NCBI GenBank assembly: GCA_023392535.1
Contig: JAEVYY010000002.1
Span: forward strand, 1-64,000
Origin: Bacillota bacterium
GTDB lineage: Bacteria; Bacillota; Clostridia; Lachnospirales; Lachnospiraceae
Direction of reading: 5' to 3'
Length of the DNA: 64,000 nt
The notes beneath the pieces were generated by a model. It saw only the letters and a list, made by a program, of their open reading frames with translations, did not search any database and was not told the origin of the DNA. The position numbers and the translations under genes are program-made. Shown here piece after piece: positions 17,509 through 26,403 of the stretch; the stretch's first letter is position 1; every line of letters starts with the position of its first letter.

Positions 17509-18954
17509 ATGGGCGTTTTAAGCAATTTGGAACCAAAAGAAGTATTTCACTATTTTGAGGAGCTATGCAAAATTCCACATCCTTCTTACAAAGAAGGAAA
17601 AATCAGTGACTATTGTGTATCTTTCGCAAAAAAACATAATCTGGAAGTTTATCAGGATGAACTAAAAAACATTATTATGATTAAGGAAGCTACCAAGGGT
17701 TACGAAAATGTGGAGCCAATCATCCTACAGGGACATCTGGATATGGTCTGCGAAAAAGAGCCTGACTATGAGATAGACTTTGAACAAGATGGACTTACCC
17801 TTCTTGTAGAAGGTGATTCTATCACTGCAAAAGGTACTACATTAGGTGGTGATGATGGAATTGCAGTTTCCTATGCACTCGCAATTTTAGCCTCGGATAC
17901 CATCGCCCATCCAAGATTAGAAGTGATATTTACTGTAGCAGAGGAAGTTGGCATGGAAGGGGCTGCTGGTATTGATGTATCTATGCTGAAAGGAAGAAAA
18001 TTACTGAATCTGGATTCCGAAGAAGAGGGCTATCTGCTCACAAGTTGTGCAGGAGGATGCAGTGCAGAATGTATATTGCCTGTCTTATGGGAAGAAAAAA
18101 CTGGTACTGCAATTGATATCACTGTTACAGGACTCATTGGCGGACATTCCGGCGTGGAAATCGATAAAGGACGTGCAAACTCCAATACCTTGCTAGGCAG
18201 AATTTTATTGGAATCTGGTAATAGAACAGAATACTCTATTGCATCCTTAAGTGGTGGCGCAAAGGATAATGCCATTCCAAGAGATACAAAATCACGTGTT
18301 TTAGTGGATAAGAAGAATGCGGAGGATTTCATAACCGCAATAGAAATAGTGGCTAAAGCCATATCGGCAGAATTTTCTACCACTGATCCAGATATCAAAA
18401 TAACAGCCGTGAATGCTGGTGAAGTTACGGAACCGGTTCTGTCAAACGAGGCTGGTAAAAAAGCCTTACTATTAATTACGCAGCTTCCTAATGGAATTCA
18501 ACGCATGAGTGCAGACATTGAGGACCTTGTAGAAACTTCTCTTAACCTTGGAGTCCTGACATTAACGAAAGAAAGACTCTCTCTTCGTTACGCCTTGAGA
18601 AGTTCTGTAAAAACGTCGAAAGAATATTTGTTTACAAAACTGAAAGCATTGGTGGAATATTTAGGTGGGAGCATCGTCTGCTCAGGAGATTATCCAGCAT
18701 GGGAGTATAAAAGAGATTCCAAGCTTCGTGAAGATATGATTACTATCTACCAAAAGATGTATGGAAAAGCTCCTGTTATTCAGGCAATACATGCAGGTCT
18801 GGAATGTGGAATCCTTTCCAATAAATTGCCAGGTCTTGACTGCATTTCTTTCGGTCCCGATATGTCTGGCGTACACACAGTAGAAGAAAAATTAAGTATT
18901 TCTTCCACAAAACGAGTCTGGGAATATCTTCTGGAAGTGATACAGTGCAAATAA
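17509..18954 (+). CDS. pepD: Aminoacyl-histidine dipeptidase (PepD, M20 family)
   Basis: 481 residues, the usual PepD length. Di-zinc and catalytic residues are in place: H76 and D78 in GHLDMV, D115 in LGGDDG, E145-E146 in EEVGMEG, D169 in NLDSEEEG and H456 in GVHTVEE. The lid domain lies between about residues 185 and 390. It hydrolyses Xaa-His and other dipeptides in the cytoplasm. GAGGTAATGCC precedes the ATG. Co-orientation with the OPT transporter makes a peptide uptake-and-hydrolysis operon. A bidirectional terminator follows. Confidence 0.93.
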   Translation: MGVLSNLEPKEVFHYFEELCKIPHPSYKEGKISDYCVSFAKKHNLEVYQDELKNIIMIKEATKGYENVEPIILQGHLDMVCEKEPDYEIDFEQDGLTLLVEGDSITAKGTTLGGDDGIAVSYALAILASDTIAHPRLEVIFTVAEEVGMEGAAGIDVSMLKGRKLLNLDSEEEGYLLTSCAGGCSAECILPVLWEEKTGTAIDITVTGLIGGHSGVEIDKGRANSNTLLGRILLESGNRTEYSIASLSGGAKDNAIPRDTKSRVLVDKKNAEDFITAIEIVAKAISAEFSTTDPDIKITAVNAGEVTEPVLSNEAGKKALLLITQLPNGIQRMSADIEDLVETSLNLGVLTLTKERLSLRYALRSSVKTSKEYLFTKLKALVEYLGGSIVCSGDYPAWEYKRDSKLREDMITIYQKMYGKAPVIQAIHAGLECGILSNKLPGLDCISFGPDMSGVHTVEEKLSISSTKRVWEYLLEVIQCK

Positions 18955-18963
18955 TCGTTTCCT

Positions 18964-19013
18964 AAAAATAGTGGGTAAATTGGTGCGAATTGCACTAATC
19001 TACCACTATTTTT
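18964..19013. terminator. Bidirectional terminator between pepD and the MacB-domain gene
   Basis: AAAAATAGTGG-g-TA pairs with TACCACTATTTTT. An inner GTGC/GCAC pair strengthens the stem, and T runs occur on both strands. It sits between two converging genes. Confidence 0.75.
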
Positions 19014-19022
19014 TATTGCAGT

Positions 19023-19817
19023 TTAATTCACTTTTCTGTAGCATAATACTAGAATAAGTGAAAACCCACATAATATCACACTCATTACTATTTTATTCAT
19101 CTGCCCCAGATATAAGATCTCTACACAGTTTTTTTGCTTGATTATAAAATACATAATGGTATCGTACCAACTTGACAATGATTTTTCTTTACCATGGACA
19201 CCATTCCAGTATATAGGACTTACCTCTCCCTTTAATTGGTAATAATTTTCCAGTGTTTGTATTGTTTTCCTGTTCGACATTTTATTGATATTTTTAGCAA
19301 TGACCTGCTTGTACCTCATCTCCTTTTTTTCTGCTCTAGTTACCTGTCTTACAAACAGCGGAATCGATTGATGTATGATACCCCTTATTATATAGCTTTT
19401 ATCTTTACATTGTAACTTATTGCCTACCACACGAGTATCCCCAAATAACTCTTTCGCTGTTTTGGCGCTGATCAGACAACCTTCTTCATCTCCTTGTTCC
19501 AATGGGTATTGTTTGGGAAATAGCAATGTTGTATTTCCTGATACAATGATTTCCAGTGATTTACTGACCCGATTCAGCTCTTCATTTTTAATATCTACAT
19601 TTCGCTCTTCTGAAAAAAGGGCAATATTTACTCCCTGTTCCATAGTAGATCGCCACTCCCACTCAATTGGACATAGGGCTTCTTCTTGCAATGTCAATAT
19701 ATAACTTTGTCCGTAGTACCCTAAAACTTTATCTGCTCTCCGAAAGGAAACTATTCCATATATGGCACAATAGATGCTTATAACGATCATACTACCTTTT
19801 AAGATCTTTTTCTTCAT
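19023..19817 (-). CDS. Membrane protein with a single MacB-type extracellular core domain
   Basis: 264 residues: one N-terminal helix (about 7-25), an extracytoplasmic domain, and one C-terminal helix (about 241-260). The central CLISAKTAKELFGDTRVVG followed by YIIRGII is the hallmark of the MacB periplasmic core domain found in FtsX-type exporters. The three-helix FtsX permease domain is absent, so it cannot be a complete exporter permease. Its start overlaps the stop of the HlyD-like gene by 4 bp, so the two are translationally coupled and likely interact. Function unknown; a sensor or adaptor partner is plausible. Confidence 0.55.
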   Translation of the reverse strand: MKKKILKGSMIVISIYCAIYGIVSFRRADKVLGYYGQSYILTLQEEALCPIEWEWRSTMEQGVNIALFSEERNVDIKNEELNRVSKSLEIIVSGNTTLLFPKQYPLEQGDEEGCLISAKTAKELFGDTRVVGNKLQCKDKSYIIRGIIHQSIPLFVRQVTRAEKKEMRYKQVIAKNINKMSNRKTIQTLENYYQLKGEVSPIYWNGVHGKEKSLSSWYDTIMYFIIKQKNCVEILYLGQMNKIVMSVILCGFSLILVLCYRKVN

Positions 19818-21436
19818 TCTGCTATACGTACTATATCTCCTTCTCCAATATCTTTACTGGAATCTGTTATTACTTGATCCTCTTCGGTTATTACCGAATC
19901 GATCGCCACATATTTGTCATTCTTGTCAAATACCGTTACGTTCCTCCGCTCTACCGAACATTCATATCCCAGAACTGTATTGCGATTCTTTATGACATAG
20001 ATATAATATTGCTGGTTTTCCATATGTAACGCATCCATTGGGACACAGGTATCAAAATAATCTGATTGCTGCATAATTTCCAGTGTCCCTGTCTTACCAA
20101 TGCTGACATGATCCGAAGGAATGCTTACTAGGACATTATACTTATCAATACTTTCACTTTCCTCAATTTGTTCCACCAAAAGCCCTTCATATCTTCTCTT
20201 ACTTCCATCTATCTGTAACATTACATGGCTTCCTATCTCTACATATTTTCTCTGCTCTTTATTAATTTCGGCTTTAAAACACAAACTTTCATCCAGATTT
20301 GCTGCTATAAGGTTAGTTGCTTCGCTTATGGTAGTACCGGAAACTGCATTGATCTGTGTAATAATTCCTTTGAAGTTACTTTTTATGACTCCATTATCTT
20401 TTTGTAAAGCAAGATATTTTTGTAAACTTTTCTGCTTCACCTTTTCATCCAATTGATTGATTTGCATACTACTGTCCATCTGTGCTTTTGCATGCGCATC
20501 CTCAAGTGCCCTTACTGCTTTTAATCTATCCGCCTCCTGTGCCTGCAGACTATTGGCATACTCTTGCGTCTTAGTCTTAGCATTATCATCTGCTTCTTCT
20601 TTTTTCTTCTTCCATTCCTCTCTTGCTTTACCTAGGGCACTGCTACGATAATCATCCCTGTTTTTTTTTACAGCCTCCAATTCTACTTTTTTCAGTTCCA
20701 CTTCATTTTCCACATTACCCACTTCATTTTCACTTACTGTTTCAGAATCCCTTTTTTCCTTTAATAAGTCTAATTCTCTTTTTAATCGTTCTATGGTAGT
20801 CGTATAATCTTTCCATTGACTATCATTATCTACTGTTTGAACCGCATAGATTTCTTGTGCCCCCAATGCAGTCTGTGTATCCATTGCCTTTTCCATTTCT
20901 TCTTTAGCCTCATTTACTTGCTTCATTGCGTTTGTACCACTGATGGCCGCGTCTTCCTGTGCTCTTGCAATATCTGTCGCTTTCTTTTCCTCTTCAATCT
21001 TCTGATTATATTGAAGTTCATTTATCTTTAATCTTATCTTCTCAATTTCTATCTTCTGAATCTGAATCTGTTCTTCCAGGTCATCCATATCTATTTGTAA
21101 TAAAGGAGTATCTTTTTCGATGCGTTCTCCCTTCTGCACATAAACTTCTTTAATCCGAATACCTGTTAGGAGTGGAATTGCTACTTCCGTTTTTTTTACT
21201 ATGCTGCCTTCTGCTTTCAAGGCATGATCCAGATTTCTCCCCTGCATTTTAATCACTTCTACCTGCGCCAACTCATGTGCATAAATGCTTCGGGATATCA
21301 AGGTACAAAGAAGCATGATGCCTAAGAACTTCAAAAATAAGACGGTTGCTTTTTTTCTAAGGCCCTTTTCCTTTTTCCATTTTATCTTGTAAACCGGCCA
21401 ATCGTTTTTTAACCAAGTCTTAATTTTAGATCTCAT
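19814..21436 (-). CDS. HlyD/RND-type membrane fusion (adaptor) protein
   Basis: 540 residues. One membrane helix (about 30-50) is followed by a biotinyl-lipoyl half motif (KKTEVAIPLLTGIRIKEVYVQKGERIEKDTPLLQID, about 90-130). Next is a long, highly charged alpha-helical hairpin (about 130-345) and a second lipoyl half plus beta-barrel (GTTISEATNLIAA... onward). This is the standard adaptor layout of tripartite or MacA-like exporters. It is in one run with two sugar-importer permeases upstream and the MacB-domain protein downstream, an unexpected mixture. The exporter ATPase and permease are not encoded alongside. Confidence 0.8.
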   Translation of the reverse strand: MRSKIKTWLKNDWPVYKIKWKKEKGLRKKATVLFLKFLGIMLLCTLISRSIYAHELAQVEVIKMQGRNLDHALKAEGSIVKKTEVAIPLLTGIRIKEVYVQKGERIEKDTPLLQIDMDDLEEQIQIQKIEIEKIRLKINELQYNQKIEEEKKATDIARAQEDAAISGTNAMKQVNEAKEEMEKAMDTQTALGAQEIYAVQTVDNDSQWKDYTTTIERLKRELDLLKEKRDSETVSENEVGNVENEVELKKVELEAVKKNRDDYRSSALGKAREEWKKKKEEADDNAKTKTQEYANSLQAQEADRLKAVRALEDAHAKAQMDSSMQINQLDEKVKQKSLQKYLALQKDNGVIKSNFKGIITQINAVSGTTISEATNLIAANLDESLCFKAEINKEQRKYVEIGSHVMLQIDGSKRRYEGLLVEQIEESESIDKYNVLVSIPSDHVSIGKTGTLEIMQQSDYFDTCVPMDALHMENQQYYIYVIKNRNTVLGYECSVERRNVTVFDKNDKYVAIDSVITEEDQVITDSSKDIGEGDIVRIAE

Positions 21437-21471
21437 TTCTTCATCCTTTCATTCATCCTTTTACATTCTTC

Positions 21472-22326
21472 TTACATTTTAATGGCCGATGCCACAATCC
21501 CCTTCTCTAAATAGTCCTGTCCCATTAAAAATACAAGTATAGCTGGTATTAGCGTAATAACAGAAGCTGCCAGCGCCATCCCGGCAGAGTCCATCCCAAT
21601 CTCCGGCAAATATAATGACAATGGCCATTTTGTCCTATCCTGAAGAAAAGCAAGCGGCTGTTCCACAAGATTCCAATACTCTAAATATCCAAGTACTAAT
21701 GCGGATAAAATACCAGACGAGCCCAGTGGTATTCCTATTCTTGTAAATATCCCTATTTCATCAGCGCCGTCTATTTTGGCAGCCTCTATTAATGTATCCG
21801 GTATCTGCGAGAATCCTTTGTAGATAAGAAAAACGGGAAATGCAGAAAATATGCCAGGCAATATAATAGCCCAAGAGGTATCCATTAAATGCAATGCATC
21901 AAGCACTAAATAATTTGGTAACATAGTTACCTGAAATGGCATCATCATAAGTACGATATATCCTGCAAACAAAACCTTTTTACCCCGGAACTGAAATCTT
22001 GCAAAAGCCCACGCAGCCGGTACTGCAATCAGCATTTGTCCTATCAGTATGGCCGTTACCATTTTAAAGGTATTCCAGAACACTACAAAAAATTGTGGAG
22101 TTCTTGTTACTATTTTTATATAATGTGTCAAGGTGGGATACATCGGAATCAGATTCCACTTCATATAGCCATCCTGATTTAATACAATTGGTGCAAGACC
22201 AGATTTTAGTTCATATCCACTTTTTAATGAGCTCAGGATTACCATTATGATAGGGAGAACGATTATGCTCACCGTGATACCTGTTAATAGTAATACTACT
22301 CTTTCTTTCCATTTAATTATTTTCAT
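21472..22326 (-). CDS. Carbohydrate ABC transporter permease, MalG type
   Basis: 284 residues with six membrane helices and the EAA loop TLIEAAKIDGADEIGIFTRIGIPLG (about 185-210). It pairs with the MalF-type permease encoded 58 bp upstream. The ribosome binding site is weak (GATGGG), and a GCAGCC/GGCTGC hairpin lies in the gap before it. It belongs to the operon that begins with the propeller/binding-protein fusion and ends with an exporter-type adaptor. No ATPase is present. Transported substrate unknown. Confidence 0.88.
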   Translation of the reverse strand: MKIIKWKERVVLLLTGITVSIIVLPIIMVILSSLKSGYELKSGLAPIVLNQDGYMKWNLIPMYPTLTHYIKIVTRTPQFFVVFWNTFKMVTAILIGQMLIAVPAAWAFARFQFRGKKVLFAGYIVLMMMPFQVTMLPNYLVLDALHLMDTSWAIILPGIFSAFPVFLIYKGFSQIPDTLIEAAKIDGADEIGIFTRIGIPLGSSGILSALVLGYLEYWNLVEQPLAFLQDRTKWPLSLYLPEIGMDSAGMALAASVITLIPAILVFLMGQDYLEKGIVASAIKM

Positions 22327-22359
22327 TTTTTACCCATCTGCATGCAACAAACCTTCTTT

Positions 22360-22378
22360 GCAGCCGTATTTTGGCTGC
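22360..22378 (-). other. Small intercistronic hairpin between the two permease genes
   Basis: GCAGCC (22360-22365) pairs with GGCTGC (22373-22378) around a 7-nt loop. There is no U tract, so an RNA-processing or stability role is likelier than termination. Confidence 0.35.
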
Positions 22379-22384
22379 TTAGAA

Positions 22385-23263
22385 TTAGTTCTCACACTTT
22401 TCCCACCGTATTTGTAATAGCAGAACTGCTATAAACAAAAACGCTGCAATAAAAATAGTCGCTGCTGCCATTTTATCTAAATCCAGATTTACGAACCAGT
22501 TATTAAATAAATGTTGCAACAGATAGATGCTTTTATAAGGGTAAGCACCTGCGACCAGATAGGCTTCCCGAAAGACTTTAAACGAATTTAAAAAGGATAA
22601 TAGCAATATAATATCTGCTGTGGTTTTTAATTGAGGCAAAATTATATAAATAATTTTCTGCCATTGTGTTGCCCCTTCCACCGTAGCTGCTTCAATGACA
22701 CAATCTGAAATACTATAGATTCCAGCCATCCAAATACTCATTGTATAGCCAAGATTTTTCCAGATATAACTGAGCACAAGTACCCAAAAAGTAGCTCCAC
22801 TCCCCATGAAATCAACTATTGGTAGTCCGCACATATGCAGCATTCCATTCAGGATGCCTTGCTTAAAAAATAAAATCTTCCAAATTAGAATAATGGTAGC
22901 CGTAGGTATTGCCAGAGGTATCAGATACCCTATTTTTACTAGCTGTAGATATGGAATTTCACTGACCGTAAGTGCTATTATCAAAGAAAATATCATTAAT
23001 AACGGGATGCATAGCAATATAAATCTACCCGTATTCCCTACCGCCAGTAAAAATGCCTGGTTATGCAAGATTGTCTTGTAATTAAAAATGCCTATATATT
23101 GTCCTGTGACAGAAGTTAGAAACGATTTTCTGGCTACATCTAAAAAAGGAATTAAGTTAAAAATGCAGATTCCAATAAGACTGGGCAATAAGAAAAGGAT
23201 CTTAACACTTTGTTCTTTTTTTTTATTCGGACATTCGAATTTGTATTTTGTTAATAATTTCAT
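22385..23263 (-). CDS. Carbohydrate ABC transporter permease, MalF type
   Basis: 292 residues. After a basic N terminus come six membrane helices with the importer docking loop DCVIEAATVEGATQWQKIIYIILPQLK (about 190-215). The first 41 bp overlap the 3' end of the binding-protein gene in another frame, so translation is probably coupled; an internal start cannot be excluded. It is a CUT1-type importer subunit. Partners are the lipoprotein at 23223 and the MalG-type protein at 21472. Confidence 0.87.
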   Translation of the reverse strand: MKLLTKYKFECPNKKKEQSVKILFLLPSLIGICIFNLIPFLDVARKSFLTSVTGQYIGIFNYKTILHNQAFLLAVGNTGRFILLCIPLLMIFSLIIALTVSEIPYLQLVKIGYLIPLAIPTATIILIWKILFFKQGILNGMLHMCGLPIVDFMGSGATFWVLVLSYIWKNLGYTMSIWMAGIYSISDCVIEAATVEGATQWQKIIYIILPQLKTTADIILLLSFLNSFKVFREAYLVAGAYPYKSIYLLQHLFNNWFVNLDLDKMAAATIFIAAFLFIAVLLLQIRWEKCEN

Positions 23264-25586
23264 TTACGGCTTCCTCCACCGACATTTCACCTATCCACAC
23301 TTTTGGTGCATATTCTTCCACTATAGAAAGGTACATTGCATCAATTGTATTTGGTTTATCTAAGGATATAATAATATCTTCAAGTTTCTTTATTTGTTCC
23401 TCTGATGGCCAATTAATTAAAAGGTTTATTTCTCTACCGGTATCATCAACAGAAGCGATCATTCCAATATCTATCCCTTCATTTGGATTTTTTTCAATTT
23501 CCTTTAAAGCATCTTTATTGACTGGAAATCCATCGGATAAATCAATGGATTGCGTATCTTTCGACAATGCCTCCTTCATGAAATCCAATGCCAATTGTGT
23601 TTCTTTTGCTTTTACAGTTACACTCATAATGGTTCCTGGTATAAATACCTTGTCAGTTCCTGCTCTCCATAATGCATAATCCGCCTCCTTATTCGCCTCT
23701 AAGACAGAAGTTATATTTGAAAAGTCTAATTGTACGGAACTTGTCATACCAAGTGCCAATGCTTGCATATTTGTATAATAATTAAATGCTGTATAGGATG
23801 CATCCATATACAAAGAGTTATTATCCGCAAAGTTGACCTTTGTTTTTTCATGTAACTGTTTCTGAGACTCCGTAATACCTGACTGCTCTATTTCATAGAT
23901 ATCACTACTCTTTGTGAGGAACTCTTTCAGAGCTTTTGCATCCATGTTACCTTCTTTATCCACCCAGTTTGGAGCATTCACCAGCTCCAATAACCGAATT
24001 AATTCATCTGGCTGATAGGTTCCTAAAATTGTTCCCTCCGGATTTTCTTTTCTTAAATGTTCTGCCACTTCATTTAATGAATCCATATCTGTTATCTTGT
24101 CTACCAACTCCTTGTTTCCTATCACCATAGGAATCTGGAACTTAGCTGGCATCGCATAAAGCCCATCTTTTTTTTCATACACATGACAGATGTTTTTAAA
24201 TAATTGATTTTCCACCTCTTTCATTTCATCACTAAGATCCAACAACATACCTTTTTCTATGTAGGTATCTTGGGAAAGTCCATCTAAAACCAAGATATCC
24301 GGTGAATTCCCAGTCATCAGTTTAGTATTCAGATTTTTTATAGCATCCTCTGCAGTAACGGCGTCACTTCCAGATATACCAACTTCATAATTTACATAGA
24401 CGTTTGGATTTTTCTGCTGATATCCTGTAATTGCCTGACGTATGGTCCTATTATCACGCAAGCTAAAAACCTTCAACTCCTTTTCCGGTACTGCTGCTAC
24501 CTTCGGATCGTAAACGTATTGCATCCGCTTATTATCACTAAAATATGCCAGAAAAGATCCGTCTGTTCGATAATAAAATGCAGCTATAGTCACGGATGGA
24601 TTTCCTAACGTGCTTAACCCTCCATCTATTAATTGCTCCATCGCGCTTCCACCGATTACATGGCGGTAAACTCCGTCTCTGCAGGCAATATAGATCGTAT
24701 CTTTGGAATCTCCCTCTATGATTTGTATTGGTGACAAATTCCCACTAGATGTATAAGAAAAGTCTAACTTCTGCTGCTTTATGAAATCAGCTAAAATCTG
24801 GTCTGTTTCTTTTAATTGACCATTTTGTATATCATAAATTGTTAATTGATCACTGGTAATGGCGATTATATATTGTCCTAACACTTTCAAATAGTTAACA
24901 TAACCATCAATTAGAAATAATTTTTCTGTATTACCACTTTTCTTATCAATGGTACAGACCATGCCTGAATCTGATTCCGCTCCAACCAAAGTTCCATCCG
25001 GCAATAAGGCTATTCGATTCAGATAACTATTCTTATTTGGTAATAGCGCCTTTATCTCCATTGATTGACCATTTGTATCTACATATTTGTAATGAGCGTT
25101 AATACTATTACTATCTTGCGCGAAGGAATCATCTTCTTCTGTCTCTTTTTTAGTCTCTGCTTCCTTATTTTCTTCTACTTCCTCTATTCCCACCTCGGTG
25201 TCTGATGGTGGTATGTAAATACATGCGAATTCTCCTTTTGAATTTATCGCTGCATCCATGATATAATTTTGACTCATTGTGTCGAACCACGAATCTTCTT
25301 TTGTCCATGTAGTCCCTTCATCTTTGGACCGAAAGACTCCATAATTATAACTAAATGCTAACAGGCTACCATCTTCCTGCTTTGTAAACCCAGTGATTCT
25401 CCCTATTTCTTCTTTTGAAGGTATTGCTTTTTCCACATACCGTCCCATGCCCGTCTTATTACTATTTTCAGCCACCGTAGGTGCGAGACTCTTTGCACAC
25501 CCGGTTATTATGACCAGAATTAAAGACAGCAGACTCATGACTGTTATCTTAAAGTGTTCTCTCTTTTTATTATTTTTATAGTTCAT
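23223..25586 (-). CDS. Beta-propeller/ABC solute-binding fusion lipoprotein
   Basis: 787 residues from the ATG at 25586, chosen because AAGGAGGAACCGG precedes it. A lipobox IITGC puts the acylated Cys at 30. Residues of about 50-385 look like a propeller: an Asp-box SKDEGTTW near 95 and recurring blade motifs such as LLPDGTLVGAES, DTIYIACRDGVYRH and YRTDGSFLAYFS. Residues of about 390-780 form a type-2 solute-binding domain (KVFSLRDNRTIRQAITGYQQKNP; MTGNSPDILVLDG). Ordinary binding proteins are near 430 residues, so the propeller is an added module. It is the first gene of the hybrid operon and divergent from an OmpR/kinase pair. Ligand unknown. Confidence 0.8.
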   Translation of the reverse strand: MNYKNNKKREHFKITVMSLLSLILVIITGCAKSLAPTVAENSNKTGMGRYVEKAIPSKEEIGRITGFTKQEDGSLLAFSYNYGVFRSKDEGTTWTKEDSWFDTMSQNYIMDAAINSKGEFACIYIPPSDTEVGIEEVEENKEAETKKETEEDDSFAQDSNSINAHYKYVDTNGQSMEIKALLPNKNSYLNRIALLPDGTLVGAESDSGMVCTIDKKSGNTEKLFLIDGYVNYLKVLGQYIIAITSDQLTIYDIQNGQLKETDQILADFIKQQKLDFSYTSSGNLSPIQIIEGDSKDTIYIACRDGVYRHVIGGSAMEQLIDGGLSTLGNPSVTIAAFYYRTDGSFLAYFSDNKRMQYVYDPKVAAVPEKELKVFSLRDNRTIRQAITGYQQKNPNVYVNYEVGISGSDAVTAEDAIKNLNTKLMTGNSPDILVLDGLSQDTYIEKGMLLDLSDEMKEVENQLFKNICHVYEKKDGLYAMPAKFQIPMVIGNKELVDKITDMDSLNEVAEHLRKENPEGTILGTYQPDELIRLLELVNAPNWVDKEGNMDAKALKEFLTKSSDIYEIEQSGITESQKQLHEKTKVNFADNNSLYMDASYTAFNYYTNMQALALGMTSSVQLDFSNITSVLEANKEADYALWRAGTDKVFIPGTIMSVTVKAKETQLALDFMKEALSKDTQSIDLSDGFPVNKDALKEIEKNPNEGIDIGMIASVDDTGREINLLINWPSEEQIKKLEDIIISLDKPNTIDAMYLSIVEEYAPKVWIGEMSVEEAVNEIINKIQIRMSE

Positions 25587-25631
25587 CCGGTTCCTCCTTT
25601 TATTTGATCCGTAAATCATCATATCAGAGTA

Positions 25632-25657
25632 TTCTCTAAAAATTCTCTAATTTAGAG
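25632..25657. promoter_or_regulatory. 11-bp-spaced direct repeats, possible OmpR-family binding site
   Basis: TTCTCTAA occurs at 25632-25639 and again at 25643-25650, exactly 11 bp apart, the helical-turn spacing used by OmpR/PhoB-type dimers. The second copy is also half of CTCTAA-T-TTAGAG (25645-25657). It lies in the 130-bp divergent region between the response regulator and the hybrid operon. Confidence 0.45.
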
Positions 25658-25716
25658 GTTTTTTAAAGAAATCTGTGATACACTTTTTTAGATTGAATTT
25701 TTCAGGAGGTCTTACT

Positions 25717-26403
25717 ATGAGAATTTTATTAGTGGAAGATGATAGGAATTTGTGTACTTCTTTGGCTTATCAATTAACAGATGAGAACATAGAAACAGAT
25801 TTCTGTAGTGATGGAGAAGAAGCACTCTATTATATTGAACAGAATATTTATGACTTGATATTATTAGATCGCATGCTGCCCTCCATGGATGGAATTACTG
25901 TGTTACAAAAAATGAGAAGCCTAAAATACATGACTCCTGTCATTATGTTGACTGCTCTTGGAGAATTGTCTGACAAGATAACCGGATTGGACGCAGGTGC
26001 TGACGACTATCTAGTAAAGCCATTTGCCTTTGAGGAGTTAATGGCCCGCATACGAAGCATAGCCCGTCGCCCTTATACGTGGAACAACCATTCGGAAGAA
26101 TTGCATTTCAACGATATCCACTATAAGTCAGACGAAAAGATACTTTCTGGCCCCAGCGGAGTGGCTTGCACTTTATCAAAGCGGGAAAGCAATCTTTTGG
26201 AATTCTTTATCAGAAATCACAATCAGGTTCTTCCTCGAACAATATTACTAAATAAAGTCTGGGGACTTGAGTCCGATATCGAAGAAGGAAATCTGGATAA
26301 TTATATTCATTTTCTAAGACGTCGATTACGGACAGTTAAAAGTGCCACTGTGATAAAGACGAAACGTGGTGTCGGATATTGCATGGAGGAAGCGGATGTA
26401 TAA
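25717..26403 (+). CDS. OmpR-family response regulator
   Basis: 228 residues. Receiver domain (1-120) with acidic pocket E7-D8-D9, phosphorylation site D51 in LILLDRMLP, T/S near 79 and K101 in LVKPF. A winged-helix DNA-binding domain follows (about 130-226, ending in VIKTKRGVGYCM). The start at 25717 follows AGGAGG; a longer reading from 25675 lacks one. It is followed by its kinase with an 8-bp overlap and is divergent from the propeller/binding-protein operon, the likely target. Confidence 0.93.
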   Translation: MRILLVEDDRNLCTSLAYQLTDENIETDFCSDGEEALYYIEQNIYDLILLDRMLPSMDGITVLQKMRSLKYMTPVIMLTALGELSDKITGLDAGADDYLVKPFAFEELMARIRSIARRPYTWNNHSEELHFNDIHYKSDEKILSGPSGVACTLSKRESNLLEFFIRNHNQVLPRTILLNKVWGLESDIEEGNLDNYIHFLRRRLRTVKSATVIKTKRGVGYCMEEADV

